From Faecalibacterium sp. An121 (GTDB taxonomy: Bacteria > Bacillota > Clostridia > Oscillospirales > Ruminococcaceae), in assembly GCF_002160915.1 (NCBI RefSeq), contig NZ_NFLM01000005.1, positions 62,001 through 126,000 of the forward strand: 64,000 bases of DNA, written 5' to 3'. The notes under the pieces were generated by a model. That model ran no database searches and had not been told where the DNA came from. It saw nothing but the letters and a program-made list of their open reading frames with translations. Below, piece by piece: positions 28,150 through 37,266 of this stretch. Both the position numbers and the translations under genes were made by a program. Positions within the stretch are counted from its first letter, which is position 1. Every line of letters begins with the position of its first letter.

Positions 28150-29450
28150 GGCCGGCCTCTCCTTTTGCCCATCAGCGGCAGATACAGCGCCGCCGTCATT
28201 CCCAGCCGGATGGCGAACCCGAAGGACACCAGATTGGCGTAGAAGAAATTGGAGATCATGTAAAAGGCCAGCGCGTAGTACATCATGGCCAGCACGATCA
28301 GCCCGAGGTCGGAGCGGCGCCGTTTCTGGTACTCGTAAAAGACCGAGAAGAACAGCACGAACACGATGTGCAGCAGGTACATCCCCACCAGTCCAAAGTC
28401 GTAGTGGTAATCCCGCAGCGCGGTGTAGACGTTGCCGATCGAGCCGCCCCCGCTGCGGCGGAACTCATGGTGGACCAGATAATAGGGGATCTCCAGAAGC
28501 CCCAGCTTGCGCAGGCCCTGGTTGAGGGAGTAGAAGGTCTCCTTGCCCCAGATGTCCGAGGGAGGCGGCGGGTCCTTGAAATAGAGGTCCAGCCCGGGCA
28601 GGCTGCCCCCCGCATAGTGTGTGATGTATTCCAGCATCCCCTGCTCCGACTGGCGGCCCACAAAGACCCTGACCCCGTAGAACAGGTACAGCGCCCCCAA
28701 AGCCACCAGGGCCGCCTGAACCATCCGACCGGGGCGCAGCGCCCGCGGCCCGTCCGGCCCCAGCATATACCACAGCACAAAGGCGGCCACCAGGGCGGTC
28801 ATGGCCGAAAAGCGACCTCCCGTCAGGAGACTGACCAGGGTAGCCAGGGCCACCACCCCCAGGTTGAGCGCCCGGTCCAGCCGGCCCATCCGCTTGCCGT
28901 GCTTGAACAGGTTGAACAGGTACAGCACCTCCAGCACCGCCGCCAGGCTGAGCAGCTGGCGCACCCACAGGGGCAGCTGGTCGGCCAGGTCGGTGCCGTA
29001 GGAATTGCGGGTCCGGAACCGCACCATCACCTCGACAAAAAAGCCGGTGCCGGCGATCTGACGGATCTGGCTCAGCATGATCCCCGCCACCACCGCCAGT
29101 ACGGCCAGCACGGCCCAGGAGGCCCCGGCAGGGATGGGCCGGCTCTGCCCCTGCCAGGGGATGATGCGCACCCGCCGGGCACAGGCGTGCACCAGTCCGT
29201 TGAGCACCACCCCCACGGCCAGGGTGCTGACCAGCAGCCACACCGTCCAGCCCGAGAGCTCGAACTGCCACAGGGGCATATTGTACAGCGCGCATCCCGT
29301 GGTGAAAGCCGTCACCAGCACCAGCATCATGCCCGGGGCAAACAGATCCCTGCCGCAGGCCCAATAGCCCAGCAGTCCCAGGGGGACCAGCGCTGCCAGC
29401 AACATATAAACCACCCTATCCCCTCCCCATCCCGCCCCGGCGGCGGTCAT
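28134..29450 (-). CDS. O-antigen/oligosaccharide repeat-unit polymerase, Wzy-like
   Basis: 438-residue membrane protein with about ten segments and a large outer loop (about 245-330) containing SEQGMLEYITHYAGGSLPGL and FYSLNQGLRKLG, resembling EpsG/O-antigen polymerase family proteins. It polymerises repeat units on the outer face. The start at 29450 shares ATGA with the preceding stop and suggests coupling; the alternative ATG at 29405 (MLLAAL) also has a G-rich site. Its position before a flippase supports the role. Confidence 0.82.
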   Translation of the reverse strand: MTAAGAGWGGDRVVYMLLAALVPLGLLGYWACGRDLFAPGMMLVLVTAFTTGCALYNMPLWQFELSGWTVWLLVSTLAVGVVLNGLVHACARRVRIIPWQGQSRPIPAGASWAVLAVLAVVAGIMLSQIRQIAGTGFFVEVMVRFRTRNSYGTDLADQLPLWVRQLLSLAAVLEVLYLFNLFKHGKRMGRLDRALNLGVVALATLVSLLTGGRFSAMTALVAAFVLWYMLGPDGPRALRPGRMVQAALVALGALYLFYGVRVFVGRQSEQGMLEYITHYAGGSLPGLDLYFKDPPPPSDIWGKETFYSLNQGLRKLGLLEIPYYLVHHEFRRSGGGSIGNVYTALRDYHYDFGLVGMYLLHIVFVLFFSVFYEYQKRRRSDLGLIVLAMMYYALAFYMISNFFYANLVSFGFAIRLGMTAALYLPLMGKRRGRPWTAG

Positions 29451-30325
29451 CCAAACCGCTCCACCCACCGCTCCAGCCCGTACTGTGCCAGGATGGCCGG
29501 ACGGACCGGACGGCAGGCGCTGTGCAGGAAGCTGCCCAGCCGGGCCGGGTCGTCCTGCCCCCAGATAAAGATATTGTCGGGGTGGTAAAACGCCTCCCCC
29601 GCCAGCCGGCTGTCGTTGGTCAGCAGCTTTTTGCCGTAGAACAGCGCCTCCAGCGGACGCAGGGTCATCCCCTGCTGGCCGCTGCACTTGCAGTCCACCA
29701 GTACCCGGCAGCCCGCGATCCCCTGCAGCACCTGGGCGTAGGTCAGCCGGGGGCTGTTCACCCCCGCGATGCAGAACCGGGTGCTGCACCCCTGGGCCTG
29801 CAGGGCCGCCTCCATCCGGGCCAGCAGCTGCCGCCGCCCTTTGTCCCGCCCCACAAAAAAGGCGTCCCATGGCCCGGACGCCCCGGCACGGCAGGCGGGG
29901 CTGGGCACATAGAACTGGGGGTTGTACCCAAGGCCATAGGCCCGGCAGTCCCCCGGGTCAAAGGACCACACCTCGCAGCCGGGCGGAGCCTGACCGGGAG
30001 GCTGGGACGCCTGCACCAGGTTGCGGTACCACAGGATCAGCCGTTTTTGGGGCCAGCGTTCGCGGATCAGGCCCGCCACCGCAAAGCTGTTGCCCGCGTC
30101 GGCCAGGATCACCTGGCTGCATTCCCCGATCCGCTCCATCCAGGGGGCCAGCCAGCGGTCCGCCCAGGGCGCCCGGACGGACAGTTCCAGCTTGCGGGCC
30201 GCCCGGACGGCCAGGCCGGGCCGCGCCGGACGCAGCATGGGCAAACACAGGATCCTCGCTTCCTCTTTGCCCCGCAGCCCGTACTGGTAATAGAGGTCGT
30301 CGATGAGGACCAGCGTCCGTTTCAT
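29447..30325 (-). CDS. Putative glycosyltransferase of the capsule operon
   Basis: 292 residues. I see no exact family. The C-terminal half has the GT-B-like pattern with VPSPACRAG, DAFFVGRDKGRRQLL and GMTLRPLEALFYGKKLLTND, as in glycan transferases that bind a nucleotide sugar near an Arg-Pro-Xxx-Glu motif. It has no signal or membrane segment. It is coupled by a four-base overlap to the GT4 gene upstream and by ATGA to the polymerase gene. Donor and acceptor are unknown. Confidence 0.65.
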   Translation of the reverse strand: MKRTLVLIDDLYYQYGLRGKEEARILCLPMLRPARPGLAVRAARKLELSVRAPWADRWLAPWMERIGECSQVILADAGNSFAVAGLIRERWPQKRLILWYRNLVQASQPPGQAPPGCEVWSFDPGDCRAYGLGYNPQFYVPSPACRAGASGPWDAFFVGRDKGRRQLLARMEAALQAQGCSTRFCIAGVNSPRLTYAQVLQGIAGCRVLVDCKCSGQQGMTLRPLEALFYGKKLLTNDSRLAGEAFYHPDNIFIWGQDDPARLGSFLHSACRPVRPAILAQYGLERWVERFG

Positions 30326-31509
30326 GTTCCCTCCTGCATAAAGGCCAGGTAAAAGGCTTCCCGCAGCGGATCCAGCCGGGCCTTGGCATAGTCCTGGGCC
30401 CGGGCAAAGCAGGCCATGGCCTGTGCCTGCCTGACTGCGGGGCTGCTCATCTTCTGCAGCAGCCGGGCGGCCTGGCGGAAGTCCCCCGGCTCAAACAGGC
30501 AGCCGGGGTCCGTCAGCTCCCCGGCGCCTCCCACCGCCGTGGAGAGCACCGGGCAGGCCCGGGCCATGGCCTCCAGGATGGCCCGGCTCAGCCCTTCGCC
30601 ATAGCTGGGATGGATATAGACGTCCAGCTGGTCGTACCACTGCCGCATGGCGTCGTGACGGATGCATCCTGACAGCTTCACCTGCTGCCGGACGCCCCAC
30701 CTTTCCGCACAGGCCAGCAGTTTCCTGCCGTCCCCGCCCCCCGCCAGCCGGTACTCTATGGGCGGCCAGCCCTGCCGGCGCAGCAGCCCCAGGGCGCGGA
30801 TCACCACCTTCTGGCCCTTTCCGCCGTTGTCCAGAGAGGCTGCCGTCCCGATCACCAAAGGCCCGCTTTGGGCCGAAGTGCGCCGCAGCCGGCTGCTCAG
30901 CACCCGGGGGTCCAGGCCGGTCAGTTCCACGTCCGAACAGCCGATGCTGGCCCCCGCCGTGGGATACCGCTTCTGGAGGGCCCGCCGGGTCACATACACC
31001 GCCCAATCGGCCTGCCGCAGGCTGCGCCTGCATTGCAGTTCCCGCCAGGGGGCGGCCAGCTTGCCCGCCGGCCCGTGGTACCAGGCTCCCTCCCAGACCA
31101 GGCCGGTCACCTCGATCAGACAGGGCTTGCGGCAGCGGCGCGCCCACCGCAGGGCGGTGTCGGCATAGACGTTCCCCGGGCCCCGCACGATCACCCGGTC
31201 GGCCAGGCGCACCTGCCGGGCGATCTCCCTTTCCACCTGCCAGCGCAGCCGGGGGCAAAACCAATGCGATGCCGGGCGGTACAGGTCGGGCAGGGCCACC
31301 CAGTCTGCCCGGGATCGGTCAAAGGCGTTGAACCGGGCCGCCGCCGTCTGGGGCGGGTAGACGCCGGGGTCCCGCCGCAGCACCACCGTCAGGCTGCCGC
31401 AGCGCAGATACCGGTCCCATACGTCCTGGTTGGAGCTGGTGTCGGTGTAGAGTCCGCCCTCGGTGTCAAACTTCCAGCGGGAGCCCCCGTGGACGTACAG
31501 CAGGCGCAT
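30322..31509 (-). CDS. Glycosyltransferase family 4
   Basis: 395 residues with the GT-B fold. The C-terminal domain shows GTAASLDNGGKGQKVVIRAL, a GGGDGRKLL loop, SGCIRHDAMRQWYDQLDVYIH and the donor-binding PSYGEGLSRAILEAMARACP with the E-x7-E glutamates. It transfers a sugar from a nucleotide donor to the growing lipid-linked repeat. The start is the ATG at 31509, two bases past the cytidylyltransferase stop. The specific sugar is unknown. Confidence 0.88.
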   Translation of the reverse strand: MRLLYVHGGSRWKFDTEGGLYTDTSSNQDVWDRYLRCGSLTVVLRRDPGVYPPQTAAARFNAFDRSRADWVALPDLYRPASHWFCPRLRWQVEREIARQVRLADRVIVRGPGNVYADTALRWARRCRKPCLIEVTGLVWEGAWYHGPAGKLAAPWRELQCRRSLRQADWAVYVTRRALQKRYPTAGASIGCSDVELTGLDPRVLSSRLRRTSAQSGPLVIGTAASLDNGGKGQKVVIRALGLLRRQGWPPIEYRLAGGGDGRKLLACAERWGVRQQVKLSGCIRHDAMRQWYDQLDVYIHPSYGEGLSRAILEAMARACPVLSTAVGGAGELTDPGCLFEPGDFRQAARLLQKMSSPAVRQAQAMACFARAQDYAKARLDPLREAFYLAFMQEGT

Positions 31510-31511
31510 CC

Positions 31512-32183
31512 CTATCCCTCCCCTCCCAAGCGGTAGATGGTCCGGCCCACCCAGCCGGCCTCCCGCAGGTCCTCCTCGGTGTTGATGTCCACCGCCTGAT
31601 ACCGGTCCACCAGATGCGCATAGGGCCGCCGCCCGATGCGGCAGCGGTACTTTGCCAGCGCCTGGCGGCGGATGCCGTACAGCCCGGTGGTCTCCTCCAG
31701 CAGGGGAGCCAGGTCCTGGCTGCGGGGCAGGATGCCGGGGCGGTAATTGACCGGCGTGCCGCCCATCCAGTAAAAGCCCTGCCGCCGCACCGCCGTGAAG
31801 CAGGAATCGCAGCCCCCGTCGCTCTCCAGCCGCCCCACGCAGGCCCGGATGGCCTCCGGCTGCAAAAAGGGCGCCGTGGCAAACAGCTGGAAATAGCAGT
31901 CATATTCCGGGTACAGCTGCCAGTGATGCACCAGCAGGTCGTTGCCGTTGGCGTCGTCCCGGGCCAGTTCCGCCGCCCGGGGGATCACCGTAAAGCCCAT
32001 GGACCGGGCATACTCGGCCACCTCGGGGCTGTCGGTATCCACATACAGCCCGTCAAAGACGTCCGCCTGCCTGGCGTGGATGCAGATGTACTCGTACAGT
32101 TTGCGGCCGCACAGCAGGCGCAGGTTCTTTTCGGGCACCCGCCGGGAGTGGGCCTTGATGGGGATAAAACAGGCAGTTTTCAT
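31512..32183 (-). CDS. CMP-sugar (acylneuraminate-type) cytidylyltransferase
   Basis: 223 residues. The N-terminal FIPIKAHSRRVPEKNLR is the nucleotide-binding loop of NeuA/KdsB-like enzymes. VDTDSPEVAEYA, the LLVHHW stretch and the C-terminal QAVDINTEEDLREA follow. It makes a CMP-activated acidic sugar, which could be a sialic, legionaminic or Kdo-like acid. No NeuB or NeuC homologue is in the window, so the sugar is open. The start at 32183 shares ATGA with the upstream DUF115-like gene. Confidence 0.87.
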   Translation of the reverse strand: MKTACFIPIKAHSRRVPEKNLRLLCGRKLYEYICIHARQADVFDGLYVDTDSPEVAEYARSMGFTVIPRAAELARDDANGNDLLVHHWQLYPEYDCYFQLFATAPFLQPEAIRACVGRLESDGGCDSCFTAVRRQGFYWMGGTPVNYRPGILPRSQDLAPLLEETTGLYGIRRQALAKYRCRIGRRPYAHLVDRYQAVDINTEEDLREAGWVGRTIYRLGGEG

Positions 32184-33034
32184 GGTTTTCGCCCCTCCCT
32201 GGCGGCGTGCCGGACGGCTTGTTCCAGCGGGATGCGGGGGTAGACTTCCAGCGCGCCGCCCCGGGTGCAGTTGTACACCCGGAGCCCCCGCTGCCGGGCA
32301 AACGCCCGGAAGGCGCGGTGTCCCTGGATGATCCGCTGCCCGCTGTCCCTGGGCTGGGGGATGCCGCAGGGGATAAAGTGGGTCCGGGGCTGGGCATAGT
32401 CGCAGTCGCACCCCAGCAGAAAGATGGGTCCAAAGCCCAGGTAAGCGGCCAGCTGCAGCGCCGAGAACACCACCGAATAGCCGTCGTAGACGCAGCGGTA
32501 ACAGTCGGCTGAACAGCGGAACGTCCCCCAGCCCCGCCGGTGCAGCAGCCTGTGGTCCAGCAGGTGGAGCGGGTAGGTTTTATACCCCACCGGCAGCGGA
32601 AAGCGGCGGGCGATGTTCTGCCCCACCCACACCGCTTTCAGCTGGCAGGAGGACGCCGCCAGGGCCAGCGCCGCTTCCAGGCGCTGGTAGACGTATTCGT
32701 CCTGGATCAGATAGAAGTCGGGCCGCCACCCGGTCTGGCCCAGGGCCAGCACGGCGGCGTTCACCCCAAAGGAATAGGCCGGGCGGATCCGTTCCAGGTC
32801 CTCCAGGCAGAGACTGGGACCGGTGCCCACCACAAAGCAGCTGCGGCCCCGGTACTTGCCCTGCAAGGGCGGCAGCCAGGCGAATTCCGGGTCGTAAGCG
32901 CCCCGGCCCCGGCGCCAGGCCGCCCAGGCCGCACCCAGGCGCTGGGCCTGCAGGACAGGCCAGGCCGCGCTGCGCAGCGCGGCGTCCACGGCGGGCCGGC
33001 GTTTCAGGGCCAGTTTCAGACGGATGGGGTCCAC
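32180..33034 (-). CDS. DUF115/MptE-like protein of the capsule operon
   Basis: 284 residues. FVVGTGPSLCLEDLERIRPA (about 67-86) is the Gly-rich GxGPSL loop shared by DUF115 and by family-42 sialyltransferases. It is followed by FGVNAAVLALGQTGWRPDFY and later by DGYSVVFSALQLAAYLGFGP. The start is GTG at 33034, with GGAGGAG seven bases before. It is coupled to the CMP-sugar synthetase gene. I infer that it may transfer the CMP-activated sugar; the family's enzymatic role in Firmicutes is not settled. Confidence 0.7.
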   Translation of the reverse strand: MDPIRLKLALKRRPAVDAALRSAAWPVLQAQRLGAAWAAWRRGRGAYDPEFAWLPPLQGKYRGRSCFVVGTGPSLCLEDLERIRPAYSFGVNAAVLALGQTGWRPDFYLIQDEYVYQRLEAALALAASSCQLKAVWVGQNIARRFPLPVGYKTYPLHLLDHRLLHRRGWGTFRCSADCYRCVYDGYSVVFSALQLAAYLGFGPIFLLGCDCDYAQPRTHFIPCGIPQPRDSGQRIIQGHRAFRAFARQRGLRVYNCTRGGALEVYPRIPLEQAVRHAAREGRKP

Positions 33035-34167
33035 AGGGCATCTCCTCCTTCGTTCCGGATGCAGGCGTCGTAAAAGCGTTCCAGCAGCCCGGCATCCTGC
33101 GCGATGTCGAACCCTGCCGCGGCCACCCGGGCCCTGCCGTCCTGCCGGGGCAGGCTCCTGCACCCGGCCACCGCCCGGGCCCAGGCCCAGACCGGGGCCG
33201 CCAAAGGCAGCCGCCGCACGGCCGGCAGGATGTCGGCCTCCCAGGGCACCCCCTCCGAAAAGACGCAGGGCAGGCCGGCGGTCTGGGCCTCCACCGCCAC
33301 CACTGGCAGCCCCTCATACCGGGAGGGCAGCACAAAGCAGTCCATGGCCTGGTAGAGAGGCGCCGTATCCTCCACCACCCCCAGAAAGCGCACCCGTTCC
33401 TCCAGCCCGGCGGCCCGGACCCTGCGGCGGATCTCCCCCTCCAGCGACCCGGTCCCGGCCAGCAGCAGCACCGCCGAAGGCTCCTCCCGGCACAGCCGGC
33501 CAAAGAGTTCCAGCAGAAAGCCGTGGTTTTTCTGTGGACAGAACCGCCCGATGTGTCCCACCACGAACCGGTCCTGCAGGCCCAGCCGGCGCCGACAGGC
33601 GGCGCGCAGCTCCGGGCAGTAGCCAAAGCGTCCGCAGTCGATGCCGTTGGGCAGGATGGTCACCTCTCCCCGGGCCATGGCCCGCCGGCCAAACAGCCAT
33701 GCCCCCGCGTGGGCCGAACAGGCGCACCGGTGGGTGGCGAACACCCCCGCCCAGGGCCGCAGCAGGGTTTTGAGAAGGTTCCTGGCCGGCTCGCCCGGGG
33801 CCGAGGTGCTGTGGCTGTGGCAGATGCGCACCGGCACCCCGGCCGCCCAGGCCGCACCCAGGGCGAACACCGACAGGCTGTTCATCCCCGCATGGACGAT
33901 TTGGTAGCCCTCCGCCCGGAAATGCCCGGCCAGGGCCGCCATGTACCGGGGCAGCTGCTGGTAGGGCGGGATGACAAAGTACCTCGCCCCCAGCTCCATC
34001 AGGCGGCGGGAAGGCGGGATCACCGAGTCGGCATCGATGTAGAAATCGAACTGGTAGCGGCTGCGGTCGATGTGCTGGTAGTAGTTGCTCACCACCGTCT
34101 CCACCCCGGCCGCGCTCAGCTTGCCGATCACATGGGCCACCCGCACCGGCTGTCCCGCCCCCTTCAT
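33016..34167 (-). CDS. Glycosyltransferase family 4
   Basis: 383 residues of GT-B type. The N-terminal VRVAHVIGKLSAAGVETVVS is the acceptor-side loop of EpsF/CapM-like enzymes. The donor side has ILPNGID, VGHIGRFCPQKNH and PSRYEGLPVVAVEAQTAGLP. The ATG at 34167 follows AGGAGG. It probably adds a second or third sugar to the undecaprenyl-linked precursor. It overlaps the DUF115 gene by 19 bases. Confidence 0.9.
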   Translation of the reverse strand: MKGAGQPVRVAHVIGKLSAAGVETVVSNYYQHIDRSRYQFDFYIDADSVIPPSRRLMELGARYFVIPPYQQLPRYMAALAGHFRAEGYQIVHAGMNSLSVFALGAAWAAGVPVRICHSHSTSAPGEPARNLLKTLLRPWAGVFATHRCACSAHAGAWLFGRRAMARGEVTILPNGIDCGRFGYCPELRAACRRRLGLQDRFVVGHIGRFCPQKNHGFLLELFGRLCREEPSAVLLLAGTGSLEGEIRRRVRAAGLEERVRFLGVVEDTAPLYQAMDCFVLPSRYEGLPVVAVEAQTAGLPCVFSEGVPWEADILPAVRRLPLAAPVWAWARAVAGCRSLPRQDGRARVAAAGFDIAQDAGLLERFYDACIRNEGGDALWTPSV

Positions 34168-34241
34168 GCCAGGCCTCCTGCGGACCTTTGCGGAATCCGA
34201 ACGTTCATAAGATGCCCTCCCCTTTCCTCTCTTTGCCGGTC

Positions 34242-34916
34242 TTATGCGCCGTACATCCGCCCCACCGCCCCGAAGGTCTTGAAGATCAGGACCCAGTCCA
34301 GCCGCAGGCTGCGCCGCCGGATGTACTCCAGGTCCAGCTCCACCCACCGGTCAAAGGGGATCTGGTTGCGGTCGGGCTGCACCTGCCACAGACAGGTCAG
34401 CCCCGGCTTGACGTACAGCCGCTGGCGCTGATAGGGGGTGTACCGGTCTGCCTCCCGGGGCAGGGCCGGCCGGGGGCCCACCAGGCTCATTTCCCCTTTC
34501 AGCACGTTGAGCAGCTGGGGCAGTTCGTCGATGCCGGCCCGGCGCAGCCACCGTCCCAGCCGGGTGACCCGGGGGTCCCGCTGCATCTTGAAGACCGGGC
34601 CGTCCATCTCATTGCAGGGCAGCACCTGTTCCAGGCGTGCCTCGGCATCGGGCACCATGGTGCGGAATTTGTACAGCCGGAACAGCCGGCCGTTCTGCCC
34701 CACCCGCTGCTGCACAAAGAAAGGGCTGCCGCCCGGACTGTCCAGCCAGACCGCCAGGGCCACCGCCGCCATGGCAGGCCACAGGACCGCCAGGGCCGCT
34801 CCCGCCAGCAGGACATCCTGGAAGCGCCGGGCCGCACGGTACAGCCGCCGGCCCTGCTGCACCTGCCGCCGGTCCAGCCAACCGTTCCGGGGCGGCCGGG
34901 CTGCCGCCGGCCTCAT
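34242..34916 (-). CDS. Initiating sugar transferase (undecaprenyl-phosphate sugar-1-phosphate transferase)
   Basis: 224 residues, the catalytic part of the bacterial sugar transferase family without the long multi-helix N-terminus of WcaJ/WbaP. One hydrophobic segment is at about 35-57. Motifs GGSPFFVQQRVGQNGRLFRL, YKFRTM, LRRAGIDELPQLLNVLKGEM and SLVGPRP are all intact. It starts repeat-unit synthesis on undecaprenyl phosphate. It is upstream of the glycosyltransferases, as in typical capsule loci. Confidence 0.93.
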   Translation of the reverse strand: MRPAAARPPRNGWLDRRQVQQGRRLYRAARRFQDVLLAGAALAVLWPAMAAVALAVWLDSPGGSPFFVQQRVGQNGRLFRLYKFRTMVPDAEARLEQVLPCNEMDGPVFKMQRDPRVTRLGRWLRRAGIDELPQLLNVLKGEMSLVGPRPALPREADRYTPYQRQRLYVKPGLTCLWQVQPDRNQIPFDRWVELDLEYIRRRSLRLDWVLIFKTFGAVGRMYGA

Positions 34917-34957
34917 CTCTCTACCCCTTCATACACAGCGCCCCTTTCCTGCGATAA

Positions 34958-34998
34958 AGGGCCGCCTTCCTCCCCTTGCCGGCGAAAAAAGCGGCCCT
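34958..34998 (-). other. Hairpin before the sugar transferase gene
   Basis: AGGGCCGC (34958-34965) and GCGGCCCT (34991-34998) form an 8-base stem with a long loop. On the minus strand the U-run afterwards is weak. It may tune expression between the first five and the later genes of the capsule operon. Confidence 0.35.
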
Positions 34999-35011
34999 CG
35001 GCCTTCCGGTG

Positions 35012-35740
35012 TTACCGGGCGCGCACCAGGATCATCACCGGGCCGGAGGTGATCACGTTCAGATAGACCACGCTGCCCGCCACGGCCGCCGGCACCACCC
35101 GGGAGTTGCCTGCCCGGTCCCAGCAGACCGCCACCACCAGGGCCCCGTTGGTCACCCCGGGGACCGACAGGGGGATGGTGGCATTGCCGCCCTGGGCGAT
35201 GATCCTCTCCGCCCCCGCCGAGACCCCTATGTCATACAGGGCCAGAGGGGTATAGGCGTCCGCCGGGGCGCCCGCCACCTGGGTGAAGTTGGCCGCAGCC
35301 GCAGGGGCGTTGGCCGCCAGCAGAGCCCCCACCGAGGTGGCCGCATTGACCAGGTTGTAGAGGTTGTTCAGCTGGCCGTTGGCCGCATAGCTCAGGCCGC
35401 TGGCGGTGGGGTTTGCGGACAGCTGCCCGGCAGACAGGCCGGGGTTGGCGGCGTTGATGGCGTTGTTGACCGCCAGGGTCTGGGACACCGGCGTCACCTG
35501 GATCACCGCATTCTGGGACTGCTGCACCTGCAGGATGCTGCCGGTGGCGGGGTTGATGCTGGGTCCCGCGGTGACTGCCACCTGCGCCCCGATGCCGGTG
35601 GAGACGACGCTCTCCACCACCTCCACCTCGTTCTGGGTGCGGCTGGGCTGCCAGCCCACCGCCAAAGCCTGACTGCCCGCCGTCGCGGCCACAGCCGCCG
35701 CCAGAGACACGCTGGCCACCCTTTTGACCATTCGTTTCAT
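35012..35740 (-). CDS. Secreted Ala/Asn-rich protein of the capsule operon
   Basis: 242 residues. A clear Sec signal peptide spans residues 1-27 (MKRMVKRVASVSLAAAVAAT, cleavage near QALA|VGW). The rest is low in charge and rich in Ala, Asn, Val and Gly, with beta-strand-like stretches such as TGSILQVQQSQNAVIQVTPV. I recognise no named family. It lies two bases from cpsD in the middle of the operon, so a role in assembly or surface display of the polysaccharide is plausible but unproven. GGGAGG precedes the ATG. Confidence 0.78.
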   Translation of the reverse strand: MKRMVKRVASVSLAAAVAATAGSQALAVGWQPSRTQNEVEVVESVVSTGIGAQVAVTAGPSINPATGSILQVQQSQNAVIQVTPVSQTLAVNNAINAANPGLSAGQLSANPTASGLSYAANGQLNNLYNLVNAATSVGALLAANAPAAAANFTQVAGAPADAYTPLALYDIGVSAGAERIIAQGGNATIPLSVPGVTNGALVVAVCWDRAGNSRVVPAAVAGSVVYLNVITSGPVMILVRAR

Positions 35741-35741
35741 A

Positions 35742-36470
35742 TCATTTGCCTCCCTCTTTGCCGTTTGTATCGTGGGTATGGTCGTAGCTGCCGCCATAAT
35801 AGCGGTAGTAATAGCCCCCTGCCCCGCCGCCGGCATTGGCCCGGTTGAGGGCCACCCCCAGCAGAGGCTTGCCGGTGCGGCCCAGCAGCTGCACCGAATT
35901 GTGCACCAGGCGGCGGGGGGTGGATCCGCAGCGCACCACCAGGACGCTGCCATCGCAGTAGCGGGCGATGTTCAGACCGTCGGCCACGCTGCCCAGAGGA
36001 GGTGTATCCACCAGCACGCACCCGAACCGTCCGGCGCAGTCCTCCAGCATCCGGGCAAAGCGGGGGCTCTCGAGCAGGATGGTGGGGTTTGCGATGGTGG
36101 ACGCCACCGGGATCATATAACCCTGGGGAATATTGGTGCTGTAAATCACATCTTCCAGCTGGGCCTGGCCCGCCAGGCAGTGAGCCGCACCCAGCAGCTT
36201 GCCGCCGTCCGTGCTGCGGATTCCGTATTTACGGCGCATCTCGGAGTTGCGGAAGTCGCAGTCCAGGAGCAGCACCGGGGTGCCCACCTCGGCCATCCGC
36301 TTCCATAGCTGGATGGTCAGGAAGCTCTTGCCCTCGTTGGGCACGCTGCTGGTGATCATGATGGTCTTGATCTGGCTGCCGCAGAACCCCAGGTTGATCC
36401 GCAGCTGGTTGATGGCCTCGGACACCTGGAAGGGCAGCTGGGGCATCTGGTCGATCACAAGGGTCTTCAT
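35742..36470 (-). CDS. CpsD-type tyrosine kinase of capsule synthesis
   Basis: 242 residues. The BY-kinase Walker A is SSVPNEGKS (41-49), Walker A' is LLLDCDFRNS, and the C-terminus carries a tyrosine cluster (GGYYYRYYGGSYDH) for autophosphorylation. It works with the CpsC-type membrane partner encoded just upstream and is reversed by the CpsB-type phosphatase. Together they control chain length and export. It overlaps the CpsC gene by ATGA. Confidence 0.93.
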   Translation of the reverse strand: MKTLVIDQMPQLPFQVSEAINQLRINLGFCGSQIKTIMITSSVPNEGKSFLTIQLWKRMAEVGTPVLLLDCDFRNSEMRRKYGIRSTDGGKLLGAAHCLAGQAQLEDVIYSTNIPQGYMIPVASTIANPTILLESPRFARMLEDCAGRFGCVLVDTPPLGSVADGLNIARYCDGSVLVVRCGSTPRRLVHNSVQLLGRTGKPLLGVALNRANAGGGAGGYYYRYYGGSYDHTHDTNGKEGGK

Positions 36471-37246
36471 GACTGGTCTTTCCTCCATCTGGGCAGGGTG
36501 CGGCCGGGCCACCCGGCCCCGCCTTCGGGCTGGGCCTCGGGGATGGTGGCCAGGGGCTGCAGCCCCAGGCTGCCCGCCACCTCCTCCGGGGTGACGAAGG
36601 TATCGTTGAGCAGGCGGCGGCACAGCAGCACCCCGCAGCAGAGGACTGCCCCGGCCAGACCTCCCAACGCTCCGTTGAAGGCGTAGCTGGGGCTGGAGGG
36701 CCGCTGGGGTGCCACCGCCGTCTCCACCAGGTTGGGCTGGTCGGTCTCCATGACTTCGGGCAGGTATACCCGGGCCAGGTCCACCAGCTGGTTTGCGATC
36801 CGGGCGGCCATCTGCGGGTCGGGGCTGGTGACGGTCACCTTCAGGATACGGGTGTTGGCAGCGTTGGTGATCCGGATCTGCCGGGCCAGCCGCTGGGGGG
36901 TGGTGTCCAGTTCGAGACGCCGGATCACGTCCTCCAGCAGGGGGCGGCTGCGCATCAGTTCCTGGTAATCCGCAGTCAGCTGGGAGCCGATCTGCAGGTC
37001 GCTGAGGTTGACCACAGAGTTGTTGGAAGCCGACACGATGTAGATGCTGGACACCGCCTGATAGAGGGGTGTGACCAGAAGCCGGGTGGCGCACAGAGCC
37101 AGCAGGGCTCCCGCCGCAAGGCAGGCCAGGATCTGCCGACCCTGCCCCCAGAGCAGGTAGAAGATCTCCACCAGATCGACGCCGTCCTCCGCCGGGCGGC
37201 CGGGCTGCCAGGCCGCCGCGGCCTGGCTGTGGGGTTGGTTCTCCAT
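36467..37246 (-). CDS. CpsC/Wzz-type chain-length determinant
   Basis: 259 residues. Two membrane segments (about 38-60 and 190-210) flank an outer domain with the Wzz pattern (YQAVSSIYIVSASNNSVVN, and later TNAANTRILKVTVTSPDP). The short cytoplasmic C-tail activates the kinase partner. PQRPSSPSYAFN before the second membrane segment is the usual Pro-rich motif. It is part of the cpsB-LCP-cpsC-cpsD head of the operon. Confidence 0.9.
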   Translation of the reverse strand: MENQPHSQAAAAWQPGRPAEDGVDLVEIFYLLWGQGRQILACLAAGALLALCATRLLVTPLYQAVSSIYIVSASNNSVVNLSDLQIGSQLTADYQELMRSRPLLEDVIRRLELDTTPQRLARQIRITNAANTRILKVTVTSPDPQMAARIANQLVDLARVYLPEVMETDQPNLVETAVAPQRPSSPSYAFNGALGGLAGAVLCCGVLLCRRLLNDTFVTPEEVAGSLGLQPLATIPEAQPEGGAGWPGRTLPRWRKDQS

Positions 37247-37266
37247 AACAGCGCTCCTATCCTACC

